Shown here: positions 52,669 through 61,495 of the stretch, in pieces
Position numbering within the stretch: the first letter of the stretch is position 1
Layout: each line of letters begins with the position of its first letter
Origin: Endozoicomonas sp. 4G
GTDB taxonomy: Bacteria > Pseudomonadota > Gammaproteobacteria > Pseudomonadales > Endozoicomonadaceae
Direction of reading: 5' to 3'
Length of the DNA: 64,000 nt
NCBI RefSeq assembly: GCF_023822025.1
Contig: NZ_CP082909.1
Coordinates: 4,303,001 to 4,367,000, forward strand
Position numbers and translations under genes: made by a program
The notes under the pieces: generated by a model
Told to the model about the DNA's origin: nothing
Seen by the model: only the letters and a program-made list of their open reading frames with translations
Databases searched by the model: none

Positions 52669-54084
52669 ATGCTTCAAGGTATCCAACTCAAAGCCAATCC
52701 AACAGATCAGCAAAAGTTGGTTCTGTCTCAGTGGATGGGTTGCGCTCGGGTTATCTGGAATGCAAAGTGTGATGAACATCGCTACTACAGCACCTACGCC
52801 AGAAAGTATTGCCCTGTCGGAACTCATGCTCCGGTCGATCAGAAGACTTCGCAATTCAAAAGCAAAGAATTGACACCCTGGTTATCCGATTGTCCCAGCC
52901 AGATAATCAGGAATTCTGCCGTCAATTGGTATCAGACCTACCAAAAACACATTAATGGCCAGTGCGGTAAGCCAAAGAAAAAGCCAAAATCCGACAAGGG
53001 CAGCATTCACCTCACCAATGAAGTTTTCCGGTTCGATATCTGTGAAGATGGAGTAACCCGTCTTTTCATTGGTACAAAGACCAATAATATTGGTTATTTG
53101 TCGTTTAAAACTCACCGTCCATTCAGTGAACCAAAATCCATTTACATTAGAAAAGAGGCTGGTCAGTACTCCGTTTCTTTCTGTTATGACGATGGATCAG
53201 AAGAACCAGCAACAGAAAAAGAGCATTTGGAATACCTTAAAGGTGCTTCCAAAGAGTGGCTGGAAGCGCATGTTATCGGCGTGGATCGAGGTGTTGTTAT
53301 ACCTGTTCATACTGGCGTTAAGCCTTACGACTTTACAGAAAACCAGACAAAGAGCATGGATAAGCGCCAGCGATACCTAAAGAGGTTTCAGCGCCGTTTG
53401 TCACGCCAAACCAAAGGCTCTAACCGTCGTCAGAAAACAAAGAACAGGATTAGCAGGCAGCACAAGAAAGTAGCCAACATTCGGCAAGACTTCTGTCACA
53501 AAACCAGCCGTAAAATGGTTGACAGCAAGGCCAAGGTTATTGTTTTCGAGGATCTGAAAACCTCAAAAATGACTCGCAGACCAAAGGCAAAAAAAGATCA
53601 AAACGGGAAGTTCATCTCCAACAAGGCGAAACAAAAAGCCGGACTGAACAAGGCCATTCTCAACGTAGGATGGCACTTCCTGGAAACCTACACCCGATAT
53701 AAAGCAGCAAGAGCAGGCAAAGCAGTCTTCAAAGTGCCTGCACCCTTTACGAGTCAAGAGTGTGCTGATTGCGGTCACACTCACCCCGATAACCGCAAGA
53801 CACAAGAACGGTTTCTTTGCAGTCAATGTGGACACTTTGACAACGCTGACAGAAACGCCAGCATCGTAATCAAGAAACGAGCAATTAGGTTTTTTATGGA
53901 CTCTGGAACGGAGTTGGTTGGCAAAGGAATTCCTGTGCTAACTAAAGGACGTGGAGCGAAATGTAAGTCGGGAAAGGGCAAGCCCTCTTCCGCAGCTCGC
54001 AGTGAAACGTCAAAAAAGAAAAGAACGGTAACTACTCCGGTAGCTTGCTTAGTATTGGAAGCTCGCTCCTTTAGGGGCGAGTAG
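52669..54084 (+). CDS. tnpB: TnpB, RNA-guided nuclease of the second IS605-type element
   Basis: I start at the ATG at 52669 (MLQGIQLKANPTDQQKLVLS), which has AGG seven bases upstream and gives the usual TnpB N-terminus; the frame is open further upstream. The product has 471 residues. RuvC residues are Asp206 in VIGVDRGVVIP, Glu294 in IVFEDLKTSKM and Asp394 in DNADRNASIVI. The zinc finger is Cys365/368/384/387 (CADCGH...CSQCGH). All are intact. It belongs to a different TnpB branch from the copy at 27914: motif wording and N-terminus differ. The 3' end runs into the right-end hairpin, where the guide RNA scaffold is expected. Confidence 0.9.
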   Translation: MLQGIQLKANPTDQQKLVLSQWMGCARVIWNAKCDEHRYYSTYARKYCPVGTHAPVDQKTSQFKSKELTPWLSDCPSQIIRNSAVNWYQTYQKHINGQCGKPKKKPKSDKGSIHLTNEVFRFDICEDGVTRLFIGTKTNNIGYLSFKTHRPFSEPKSIYIRKEAGQYSVSFCYDDGSEEPATEKEHLEYLKGASKEWLEAHVIGVDRGVVIPVHTGVKPYDFTENQTKSMDKRQRYLKRFQRRLSRQTKGSNRRQKTKNRISRQHKKVANIRQDFCHKTSRKMVDSKAKVIVFEDLKTSKMTRRPKAKKDQNGKFISNKAKQKAGLNKAILNVGWHFLETYTRYKAARAGKAVFKVPAPFTSQECADCGHTHPDNRKTQERFLCSQCGHFDNADRNASIVIKKRAIRFFMDSGTELVGKGIPVLTKGRGAKCKSGKGKPSSAARSETSKKKRTVTTPVACLVLEARSFRGE

Positions 54085-54117
54085 TTCACATTATAATCCA
54101 TTGAGATTACAACATTA

Positions 54118-54398
54118 GTCACTGAACCCCGCCCTGAAGGACGGGGCTTGTAAAAGCCTCTAGTTCAGGGATGTAAGTGACCAGACTAAGCCACTTCGAG
54201 TGGCTACGTTAAAGGCGAATGTATAGTTACCGTGGGATGCTTCACCAGTCCCACGCTCTAAGGGTAGTGGTTAAACAGTGCATTGAGGGTTAATCACAGT
54301 GCTGCTATCAAGAAACCGTCCATTAACATTGTCGAGGTGAACTTTACTGCCGCAAGGCTAGAACGGTACGTAAGCGCCAAATCTAAGGACAACGACCT
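54118..54398 (+). ncRNA. omega-RNA (HEARO) region of IscB element 2
   Basis: This region is almost identical to that of element 1 with scattered substitutions. The terminal hairpin (CCCCGCCCTGAAGGACGGGG, 54127-54146) and the block GTGGGATGCTTCACCAGTCC CAC are kept. Conservation of the non-coding part together with iscB supports a functional RNA. The guide would be the bases left of 54118, i.e. the flank of the neighbouring IS605-type element. Confidence 0.8.
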
Positions 54399-55745
54399 AT
54401 GAACCGAGTGTTCGTATTAGGCAAAAACAAAAAGCCTCTTATGCCTTGCCATCCGGCAAGGGCAAGAAAGCTTTTAGACAAGGGTAAAGCGGCTGTCTTC
54501 AGACGCTATCCTTTCACGATCATCCTGAAAGAGAGAGAAGGTGGTGTTGTACAACCGCTGGAACTCAAATTCGACGTTGGAAGCAAAACAACAGGCATAG
54601 CCGTTGTTGCTGACTGTGATCGTGGAAAGAAAGTTGTCTTTGCTGCTGAACTCCAGCATAGAGGACAGAGGATTAAAGATTCTCTTGAGTCTCGACGTGC
54701 AACACGTCGATCCAGAAGGAGCCGGAAAACCCGCTATAGAAAAGCCCGTTTCATGAATAGAACAAGACCCGAAGGCTGGCTACCGCCTAGCCTTATGAGT
54801 CGGGTTTTCAATACCGAGACTTGGGCAAAGAGATTTTGTCTCAAAGCACCAATCAGTGATGTAGCTGTTGAGCGTGTTAAGTTCGATATGCAGTTGATGG
54901 AGAACCCCGATATCTCAGGAGTTGAGTACCAACGAGGTACATTGTTTGGTACTGAGTTGAGACAGTACTTACTCTACAGGGATGGACACAAATGTTCTTA
55001 CTGTAAGGGAGTGAGTAACGACCCAATCCTCAACATCGAACATTTCATATCCAGAGCTCTGGGAGGCTCAAACCGGATCGGCAATTTGTACATTGCATGT
55101 CGTACATGCAATGAAGAGAAAGGAGCTATCCACCCTAAGCAGTGGCTTGAATCTATTTCAAAGAAAAAGAACAAGAACAAGAACAAGCTGGATACAGCAA
55201 GAGTCAGAAATGTGACCAACATCCTGAAAGGAAAGAAAGTCAATTGTTTTAAAGATGCTGCTGCCGTCAATGCCACAAGAAACGAAACCGCCAGACGTGT
55301 TCAGGCTATCGGTCTTCCTACCACCTTTGCTACTGGCGGTAGAACGAAGTTCAACCGCACTCAGCAAGGATACAAGAAAGAGCACTGGATAGATGCCGCT
55401 TGTGTAGGAGAGTCTGGAGCCAGTGTATACATAGCAGAGAGCACAAAACCCTTAATCATTAAGGCTATGGGTAGAGGCTCACGACAAATGTGTAGAGTTG
55501 ACAAGCATGGGTTTCCCCGTACAAAAGCTAAAGGTTCCAAGCAGGTTCAGGGTTTTCAGACTGGAGATATCGTCAAGGCTATCGTTCCAGCTGGTAAACG
55601 GCAAGGAACGTATACAGGACGGGTTGCAGTGAGAACTACAGGCTCATTCAACATCAAGACTGAAAGTGACACCATCCAAGGAATTTCATGGAGAAACTGT
55701 CAGAAAATTCAGTCTGTGGATGGTTATGGTTACAGCTTGCTCTAA
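54399..55745 (+). CDS. iscB: IscB, RNA-guided RuvC/HNH nuclease
   Basis: The 448-residue protein starts with the PLMP domain (KKPLMPCHPARARKLLDKGK). RuvC-I is at 58-70 (FDVGSKTTGIAVV, Asp59). An Arg-rich bridge helix follows (RRATRRSRRSRKTRYRKAR). RuvC-II has Glu159 (DVAVERVKFD). The HNH domain spans about 190-245, with CSYC at 199-202, NIEHFISRALGG (His215), Asn229 and CRTCNEEKG. RuvC-III is HWIDAA (His329, Asp332). All expected catalytic and zinc residues are present, and the length fits IscB. IscB is the ancestor-like relative of Cas9 and cuts DNA guided by the omega-RNA encoded just upstream. Confidence 0.92.
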   Translation: MNRVFVLGKNKKPLMPCHPARARKLLDKGKAAVFRRYPFTIILKEREGGVVQPLELKFDVGSKTTGIAVVADCDRGKKVVFAAELQHRGQRIKDSLESRRATRRSRRSRKTRYRKARFMNRTRPEGWLPPSLMSRVFNTETWAKRFCLKAPISDVAVERVKFDMQLMENPDISGVEYQRGTLFGTELRQYLLYRDGHKCSYCKGVSNDPILNIEHFISRALGGSNRIGNLYIACRTCNEEKGAIHPKQWLESISKKKNKNKNKLDTARVRNVTNILKGKKVNCFKDAAAVNATRNETARRVQAIGLPTTFATGGRTKFNRTQQGYKKEHWIDAACVGESGASVYIAESTKPLIIKAMGRGSRQMCRVDKHGFPRTKAKGSKQVQGFQTGDIVKAIVPAGKRQGTYTGRVAVRTTGSFNIKTESDTIQGISWRNCQKIQSVDGYGYSLL

Positions 55746-55790
55746 CGAGCAAGTCAACATTCCTCCCCGCACTAGAAGTACGGGGTATCC

Positions 55791-55863
55791 AGTTGAGATA
55801 AAACGATGAAAACCCCTGAAACAGATTAACCAGTTCACATTTAATACGCTCAAGGAGCTCAAA
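55791..55863 (+). other. Residual start of a deleted family copy
   Basis: AGTTGAGATAAAACGATGAA AACC follows the IscB element 2 right end and matches the sequence at the same place before copy 7 (AGTTGAGGTAAAACGATGAA AACC). After ATG-AAA-ACC the likeness ends and the leader of the reductase gene begins (AAGGAGCTCAAA before 55864). Confidence 0.6.
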
Positions 55864-56598
55864 ATGCCACGCCCACTCTACCCTGCCACCCTGATAGCCA
55901 AGCATCAGCTCAGCCAGAACACTGTGCAGCTCAACTTCAGCATAGAGGCCGGGTTTGACTACCAGCCCGGACAATTTGTGCAGTTGCACTTTTCCTTTCA
56001 GGGGCAGGACTACAAAAGAAGTTACAGCATCGCCAACTCACCCGAGTCTTTCCGAAACTCTCAGCAGATTGAGATAGCCATCAGCTTTGTTAAGGGAGGG
56101 GTCGCCTCTGCTCTGTTCAGCGAAGCAGAACCGCGTCTGGAATTATCCATCGGAGGGCCTTTTGGAGTACTCACCGCACCAGAGCAGTACGATGGACGCA
56201 TCATACTGGCGGGTACCGGAACCGGCGTTGCTCCGTACCGGGCTATGATACCCGCACTGGAAAAACTGGCCGCTAAAGGCACCCGGATTCTAATCATGAT
56301 GGGGGTGAGACACAGGGCCGATATGATTTACGAGCAGGATTTTCGTAACCTTGCAGCCTCATTTGAAGCCATAGAATACAGAGCCTGTTACAGCAGGGAA
56401 AAATCATTGACCCCCTCTGCCAACGAATACCCGGGTTACCTCCAGAACCAGTTTCCACAACTGAATCTTTCCCCGGAAAAAGACCTTGTTTATCTGTGTG
56501 GCAACCCTGCCATGATTGACGATGCGTCCGGAGAACTGAAAGAGCTGGGGTTTGGAGCAAGACAGGTCAAGCGGGAAAAGTATGTTTTTTCCAGTTAG
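55864..56598 (+). CDS. Ferredoxin/flavin reductase-type NAD(P)H oxidoreductase (FNR family)
   Basis: The 244-residue protein has the FNR plan. PGQFVQLHF and KRSYSIANSPESF (the RxYS FAD motif) lie in the flavin domain. GGVASALF binds phosphate, GTGTGVAPYRAMIPAL is the NAD(P)H motif and YLCGNPAMIDDA precedes the C-terminal REKYVFSS. Such enzymes pass electrons between NAD(P)H and ferredoxin, flavodoxin or free flavins. Which partner is used cannot be seen; the length is near that of bacterial Fpr. AAGGAG lies upstream of the ATG. It is monocistronic and marks the return to core sequence after the mobile cluster. Confidence 0.85.
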   Translation: MPRPLYPATLIAKHQLSQNTVQLNFSIEAGFDYQPGQFVQLHFSFQGQDYKRSYSIANSPESFRNSQQIEIAISFVKGGVASALFSEAEPRLELSIGGPFGVLTAPEQYDGRIILAGTGTGVAPYRAMIPALEKLAAKGTRILIMMGVRHRADMIYEQDFRNLAASFEAIEYRACYSREKSLTPSANEYPGYLQNQFPQLNLSPEKDLVYLCGNPAMIDDASGELKELGFGARQVKREKYVFSS

Positions 56599-56675
56599 TC
56601 CTTCCCGAGACTGAACCGACTGGCTTCAGTTTCTGGGATCCGTTTATCATCTTTATGCCTAGCTCCCATAAATTA

Positions 56676-56702
56676 GTACACACTCACTTAAAACCTGTGT
56701 AC
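56676..56702. promoter_or_regulatory. Operator-like inverted repeat upstream of the S15-type hydrolase gene
   Basis: GTACACA at 56676-56682 is repeated inversely as TGTGTAC at 56696-56702 with a 13-base centre. It lies about 90 bases before the next gene and could be a regulator site or a weak hairpin. No known motif is recognised. Confidence 0.35.
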
Positions 56703-56790
56703 GATGAGTCGCACCCCATTGGAACACAACAAGAATGGTCAAAATTCAATGCGGGTGAAACAATATAAAAATAATAAATAAGGTAACTCC

Positions 56791-58461
56791 ATGTCGAAAC
56801 GACTACTCAAGCTGCTGGTTCTTCATCTGACATTGTCTCTGTTCCCTCTCCATTCCTTCGCGTCCATACAGCCACTGTTTCAGTTTGCTGCGGGATTGCT
56901 AAACATTGGAAAGTTTCCAGAGTCTGAGCGCTATACGACTGATGATGATATTGTCATTTTGACCAATGACGGCATAGAACTGACTGCTAATATCTTTGTA
57001 CCCACCCCACTAACCGGGTCTGCACCCGCTGTCGTATTTATTAACAGTTGGGGGCTAAATGAGTACCAGTACCTGCAACAGGCAGCAGTACTGGCTGAGC
57101 GGGGATATATTGTTCTTAGCTACTCTACCCGGGGCTTTGGCAAGTCTACCGGACAAATTGACACGGCTGGCCCTAAAGACATTGCCGACTACAGTCAGGT
57201 CATTGACTTTCTACTGAATAACTACCCTGTAAACCCCAATGCCGTTGGTACTGCGGGTGTTTCTTATGGCTCAGGTATCAGTCTGATGGGAGCCGCTCAT
57301 GATGAACGGGTCAAGGCCGTTGCCGCCATGAGCAGCTGGGGAAGCTTGCTTGACGCACTTTACGGCAATCAAACCCCAAGGCTGGCCTGGGCAGAAATAC
57401 TCACTTTGATGGCTGACCTCAGAGGCAACCCTGATCCTGTCATTGCTAAAAACTGGGACATCATTAAAAACCAGAAGCTGGATCAGTTACCTGACGTTAT
57501 CGAGTGGGCAAATGAAAGATCCCCGATCAGCTACGTCGAACAACTGAATCAGAATAATACTGCCGTCTATCTTGCCAAAACTTATGGAGATAACCTTTTC
57601 CAGGCAAACTCTCTGCTTGATATGTACAGCCAATTAAGCACTCCAAAATATATCGATCTGCTGACCGGAACCCATGCAACGGCGGAGCTGCTGCCGCCAC
57701 TATTGGGCATTGGAGAGGACAGAATCTGGAACAATGTCTACCAATGGTTCGACATTCATCTGAAGGGAGAAAGTAATGAACTGAGTCAGGCCAGTCCGGT
57801 GCAGATGAAAGTTAAGTTCGAAGACCGGTATGAAGGGTTCGACGGTTTTCCAATAAAAGAGGCTTTGACGCAGAAGTACTATCTCCACCCAAGGTCTGCA
57901 TTTGATAACGGCGATTTAGAAGCCTATCCCTATAAACCACCGTTCCGGATGTCAAAAGACAACACTATCAACTCCTGGACCGGTACTTTATTCAGCACCC
58001 AGATTCCTGTTCTTTCACAACTTCTGGAACAGCTTGAGGTCCCTGTCGTCACTAACATTTATGCCGCATCCGATTTCAGGGGCATTTATTTCAACACCGA
58101 TAGGCTCCAGAAAGTCATGAAAATAAGAGGTAATCCGTTCGTTAACCTTGTCGTACAACCACACTATGACAAGGTGCAACTGGTGGGCTATCTCTATGAC
58201 ATGGACAGTTTGGGTAATGCAAGATTGATCACCCACGGCGTATCAACCTTACCTCAGGCTGAACCCGGACAAACAATCGAAATATCCTTCGAGCTGGTTA
58301 CCACAGCCTACGATGTACCCGAAGGACACCGGGTTGTGTTAGCTATAGATACTATGGATCCTCAGTATAAGAGACCTACAAGCGACAATTACTTTATTGA
58401 TTTCGAGTTCAGTCGCCAGAAGCAATCTACACTCACGATTCCAGCCCTTCAGGTGAACTGA
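56791..58461 (+). CDS. Exported CocE/X-Pro dipeptidyl-peptidase (S15)-like hydrolase
   Basis: The 556-residue protein has a signal peptide (LLVLHLTLSLFPLHSFASIQ). The alpha/beta-hydrolase core reads LTNDGIELTANIFVPTP, then SYSTRGFGKSTGQIDTAGPK, and the nucleophile elbow GVSYGSGIS with the catalytic Ser. The C-terminal part (TVEIS-like QTIEISFELVTTAYDVPEGH RVVLAIDT) is the jelly-roll domain of the S15/CocE family. The order fits this group of secreted peptidases or esterases. The substrate is unknown. A clear terminator follows. The start has AAGGTAA upstream. Confidence 0.8.
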   Translation: MSKRLLKLLVLHLTLSLFPLHSFASIQPLFQFAAGLLNIGKFPESERYTTDDDIVILTNDGIELTANIFVPTPLTGSAPAVVFINSWGLNEYQYLQQAAVLAERGYIVLSYSTRGFGKSTGQIDTAGPKDIADYSQVIDFLLNNYPVNPNAVGTAGVSYGSGISLMGAAHDERVKAVAAMSSWGSLLDALYGNQTPRLAWAEILTLMADLRGNPDPVIAKNWDIIKNQKLDQLPDVIEWANERSPISYVEQLNQNNTAVYLAKTYGDNLFQANSLLDMYSQLSTPKYIDLLTGTHATAELLPPLLGIGEDRIWNNVYQWFDIHLKGESNELSQASPVQMKVKFEDRYEGFDGFPIKEALTQKYYLHPRSAFDNGDLEAYPYKPPFRMSKDNTINSWTGTLFSTQIPVLSQLLEQLEVPVVTNIYAASDFRGIYFNTDRLQKVMKIRGNPFVNLVVQPHYDKVQLVGYLYDMDSLGNARLITHGVSTLPQAEPGQTIEISFELVTTAYDVPEGHRVVLAIDTMDPQYKRPTSDNYFIDFEFSRQKQSTLTIPALQVN

Positions 58462-58490
58462 ATCTACACAGTTTCTTCTTCTGAACATCA

Positions 58491-58520
58491 CCGCCCGGAA
58501 CCATTTCGGGCGGTTTTTTT
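58491..58520 (+). terminator. Rho-independent terminator
   Basis: CCGCCCG (58491-58497) pairs with CGGGCGG (58507-58513) and is followed by a run of T. It ends the hydrolase gene and lies just before the 3' end of the convergent DedA-PAP2 gene. Confidence 0.9.
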
Positions 58521-58521
58521 A

Positions 58522-59775
58522 TCAAGGCATCCCCGGGCTGGAAACTCTACTCTTGATACAGACTCTTTCTGCAATCACCACCAAACCGAACCAGGTACTG
58601 CCCAACAGCAAACCAGCCAGAACATCACCCAGCCAGTGGGCTTCAAGCACCAGTCTGGACAGCGCCACCATCAGGGCGATCACCATGGAACAGCTGTAGG
58701 AACAAAACTTAACAACCCCTCTTTTCCCAGCCACCAGGTACAGCGTCACCAACAACCAGACAAAGGTTGCCTGAGTGGTGTGTCCGGAGGGAAAAGAAAA
58801 CGGATCAAGGCCATACAAATCAGACGGTCTGGGTTTATCGATACTCCACTTCATCAACCAGAGTGTCACCTCCATACCCGCCAGACCAACCAACATAATC
58901 AACAACTTTCTGTAACGCTTTACCCGAAGAAAATAAACAGCAAACAACATCAGAGGAAACCAGAGCACAACCGCACTCCCCAGCCAGGTCACCAGAGCAA
59001 AGATATGCTCGACGACCGGTACCGATAAACTGGCAACAAACGAACGTACCATGACATTGTGGTCATCCAGCTGCCCACTGACGTCCATTACCGTCAGCAG
59101 TACTAAGCTGATCAGCCCCACCACCACAAAGCTGACCGGTAACAACAGCATTAACTTTTTCTTGCAGAGTCTGCGATCCAGAATCAGTGCTATATAAGGA
59201 ACCAGCAACGAAACAACGGTTAAACAAGCTAACAGGTAGTAAAAGGATTGCGGCACCTCCAGCGTCAAGGCAGCTCCGGTCAGATAGCCTGGCAGGGTAT
59301 AAGCGATTGCCCAGGGCGCCGTCGAAAGCAGGTTGATGATATAAAAACGCAGGGGAGACATATCCATCATCCCGGCAACGGCTGGAATCACTGGCCGGAT
59401 AGGACCGATAAAACGTCCCAGGGCAACACTGAAACCGCCGTACTTTTCAAAAAAACGTTCGCCTTTTTCCAGCCAGCCGGGATGAGCTTTAAATGGCCAG
59501 TAGTCTCGAATTCGACTGTGCAAATGATAACCTACCTGAAAGCTGATGCCGTCACCCGCAGCGGCACCGACAAACGCCCAGGCCAACATAGGTAAGGGCT
59601 CCAATAGCCCACTGCCAGCCAGAGCCCCAAGAGCAAACAGCAAGGCAACACCGGGAATAAGAAAACCGATGGCCACCAGCGATTCCACAAATGCCGCCAA
59701 TGCGATGATCGGGCCCAGCCAGTGCCCATGATGTTGAAGCCATGCGTGTACTGCTACAAAGCTTTCAGATTCCAC
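58522..59775 (-). CDS. DedA-PAP2 fusion membrane protein
   Basis: The 417-residue protein fuses two membrane domains. Residues 1-200 are DedA-like (FLIPGVALLFALGALAGSG, FFEKYGGFSVALGRFIGPIR, VAGMMDMSPLRFY). Residues 230-410 are a PAP2 phosphatase with all three motifs: KWSIDKPRP, FPSGHTTQATF and ALSRLVLEAHWLGD. DedA proteins move undecaprenyl phosphate or phospholipid across the membrane and PAP2 enzymes dephosphorylate undecaprenyl diphosphate or phosphatidate-type lipids, so the fusion suggests coupled lipid-carrier recycling. That coupling is an inference. Such fusions are known in gammaproteobacteria. Confidence 0.85.
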   Translation of the reverse strand: MESESFVAVHAWLQHHGHWLGPIIALAAFVESLVAIGFLIPGVALLFALGALAGSGLLEPLPMLAWAFVGAAAGDGISFQVGYHLHSRIRDYWPFKAHPGWLEKGERFFEKYGGFSVALGRFIGPIRPVIPAVAGMMDMSPLRFYIINLLSTAPWAIAYTLPGYLTGAALTLEVPQSFYYLLACLTVVSLLVPYIALILDRRLCKKKLMLLLPVSFVVVGLISLVLLTVMDVSGQLDDHNVMVRSFVASLSVPVVEHIFALVTWLGSAVVLWFPLMLFAVYFLRVKRYRKLLIMLVGLAGMEVTLWLMKWSIDKPRPSDLYGLDPFSFPSGHTTQATFVWLLVTLYLVAGKRGVVKFCSYSCSMVIALMVALSRLVLEAHWLGDVLAGLLLGSTWFGLVVIAERVCIKSRVSSPGMP

Positions 59776-59926
59776 AAAAAACCTCTTTCAGAGTCATCAA
59801 AATTTAATTGCGAGCAGAGCCATAACACCGGAACTTTTCGACTCTTGCCAAACACACCGCAAATGCCTTAGTTTTCAACATTGAAAGGATCCTGTTAATC
59901 ACTCTTACTTTAAAAACAGAGGCTTC

Positions 59927-61048
59927 ATGACCCCTCCCACGGCTTCGTACACCCAACTGCCCAAGCATCTTATCTCCCGCTCTTTGAAAAGATTACTGGC
60001 CATTGCTGCGTTGATACCTTCTCTGGCAATAGCTGCGGATAGCGCAGTTTTCCTGCAATATCACCATGTCAGTGACAAGACTCCAGCAATCACCAGCATT
60101 ACACCAGAAATGTTCAAGCAACATCTGGATTATCTCGATGAGAATGGTTTTAACGTAGCACCCATAGAGGCTACTGCCAAAGCCATACAAAATGGCGAGC
60201 CCGTGCCCGATAAAACGGTAGTGATCACGTTTGATGATGCTTATAAGAACATCTATGAAAACGCCTTTCCCGTACTAAAAGAAAAGGGCTGGCCTTTTAC
60301 CATTTTTGTCAGCACTCAGCCGGTAGATCGAGGCTTTAACAACTTCCTGACCTGGGAGCAGCTTCGGGAGATGGCCCGTTCTGGCGCCACCATCGCCAAC
60401 CACACCACCAACCACCCTCATATGCCGGAAAAGCAACCTGGTGAATCCGACCTGGCCTGGCTGGAACGCTCCAGAAAGGAAATCACAGGTACTGAGCAAC
60501 GCATCAGGGAAAAAACCGGCCAGAGTGTCAAAATGCTGGCCTGGCCTTTTGGTGAGACAACCCCGGAGCTGAGAAAAATGATCAGTGAGATGGGCTACAT
60601 TGGGTTTGGTCAGCAATCGGGGGCGATAGGTCCACTGTCAGACTTTACTCGCCTGCCCCGCTATCCTATGTCCGGAAACTATAGCGACCTGAGCGGCTTC
60701 AGAACCAAAATCAACAGCAAACCTTTGCCCGTGACCCGACAGGAACCGGAGAACGCCCTCGTCAATCCGAAGGATCTGACACCTTCCTTTACCCTCACCC
60801 TGGCGGATGGCCGCTATCATGGCAACTATCAGAAACAACAAATCAGTTGCTATGTCTCCGGCCAGGGCAAAGTAGAAGTGGAATGGCTGGATAAAGAGAA
60901 AACCCGGTTCACAACCCGGGCCAAATCGCCACTGCCGGTGGGTCGCAGTCGTTATAATTGTACGGCCCCTTCTATAGATGGCAGTCACTATTACTGGTTT
61001 TCTCACCAGTGGCTTCGTTTAACGGAAGACGGGAAGGCCATTGATTAA
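59927..61048 (+). CDS. Exported polysaccharide deacetylase (NodB homology)
   Basis: The 373-residue protein has a signal peptide (RLLAIAALIPSLAIAADSAV). The NodB domain follows: LQYHHVSD, the TFDDAYKNIYE motif with the metal/catalytic Asp pair, and NHTTNHPHMPE (His-x4-His type). LAWPFGETTPEL is motif 3. It resembles the N-terminal deacetylase half of PgaB-type enzymes. A beta-rich C-terminal domain of about 100 residues (TPSFTLTLADGRYHGNYQKQ) is not recognised. It would act on an N-acetylated glycan in the periplasm or outside. The next gene, a cytochrome c, follows after a strong hairpin. Confidence 0.8.
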   Translation: MTPPTASYTQLPKHLISRSLKRLLAIAALIPSLAIAADSAVFLQYHHVSDKTPAITSITPEMFKQHLDYLDENGFNVAPIEATAKAIQNGEPVPDKTVVITFDDAYKNIYENAFPVLKEKGWPFTIFVSTQPVDRGFNNFLTWEQLREMARSGATIANHTTNHPHMPEKQPGESDLAWLERSRKEITGTEQRIREKTGQSVKMLAWPFGETTPELRKMISEMGYIGFGQQSGAIGPLSDFTRLPRYPMSGNYSDLSGFRTKINSKPLPVTRQEPENALVNPKDLTPSFTLTLADGRYHGNYQKQQISCYVSGQGKVEVEWLDKEKTRFTTRAKSPLPVGRSRYNCTAPSIDGSHYYWFSHQWLRLTEDGKAID

Positions 61049-61056
61049 GGCTCCAC

Positions 61057-61088
61057 GCTCTCTTATCACTGCCGGGTGATAAGAGAGC
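61057..61088 (+). terminator. 13-bp perfect hairpin after the deacetylase gene
   Basis: GCTCTCTTATCAC (61057-61069) pairs with GTGATAAGAGAGC (61076-61088) around a 6-base loop. A T-run is lacking. It may end the deacetylase transcript or shape the leader of the cytochrome gene, whose ATG is 18 bases downstream. Confidence 0.6.
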
Positions 61089-61105
61089 ATCACGGGAAAG
61101 ATATT

Positions 61106-61477
61106 ATGAAGATCAAGCCTTGGCTGCCACTCAGCCTGTTATTCGCAGTCCTGATGGCCGGATGCGATCTGTCCGGGAGCAAAAACTCTGAATTTCGTCC
61201 GGTTGAAATGACGCCGAGACTGGAAGCTGCGAAAAATAAGGCGCTGACTTTATGCTCCGGATGTCATGGCCCCGACGGCATAGGCACTGCTGACTTCAAC
61301 CCTAATCTGGCCTGCCAGAAGAAAGCCTATATGGTGAAACAGCTGAATGATTATCGGGATGGCCTGCGTGGCAATCATATTCCCATGGTCAATATCGCCA
61401 GAATGCTGACCGAAGAAGAGGTAGATGCCATCAGTGAGTGGTACTCGCTGCAAAGGTGTCCCGTCAATTCTTTATAG
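61106..61477 (+). CDS. Cytochrome c lipoprotein
   Basis: From the ATG at 61106 (GGGAAAG upstream) the 123-residue product starts with a lipoprotein signal (LPLSLLFAVLMAGCDLSGSK, lipobox MAGC). The haem site is LCSGCHGPDGIG (CxxCH). A Met ligand is likely in HIPMVNIARMLTEEEV. This is a class I (cytochrome c553/c4-like) monohaem protein tethered to a membrane on the periplasmic side. Its electron partner is unknown; no oxidase gene adjoins it. Confidence 0.8.
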   Translation: MKIKPWLPLSLLFAVLMAGCDLSGSKNSEFRPVEMTPRLEAAKNKALTLCSGCHGPDGIGTADFNPNLACQKKAYMVKQLNDYRDGLRGNHIPMVNIARMLTEEEVDAISEWYSLQRCPVNSL

Positions 61478-61495
61478 ATCGATCTCCGCCGGTAG

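Larger units (their letters stand above)
52420..54092 (+). mobile_element. IS200/IS605-family element with decayed tnpA and intact tnpB
   Basis: The element has a left hairpin (CCCGC TTCTTTAGAG GCGGG at 52424-52443), a degenerate divergent tnpA, tnpB, and a right hairpin (GCTCGCTCCTTTAGGGGCGA at 54061-54080, then GTAGTTCAC). Its right end stands 26 bases from the left end of IscB element 2. A solo right end of a related element is at 6448-6476. Left boundary is approximate. Confidence 0.7.
54118..55790 (+). mobile_element. IscB element 2, apparently intact
   Basis: It runs from GTCACTGAACCCCGCC through the omega-RNA region and iscB to the end hairpin CCCCGCACTAGAAGTACGGG G (55766-55785) and TATCCAG. 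It carries no transposase gene. IscB elements of this sort are thought to move with a TnpA supplied in trans; the only tnpA seen here is decayed. Boundaries are set by comparison with element 1. Confidence 0.8.
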
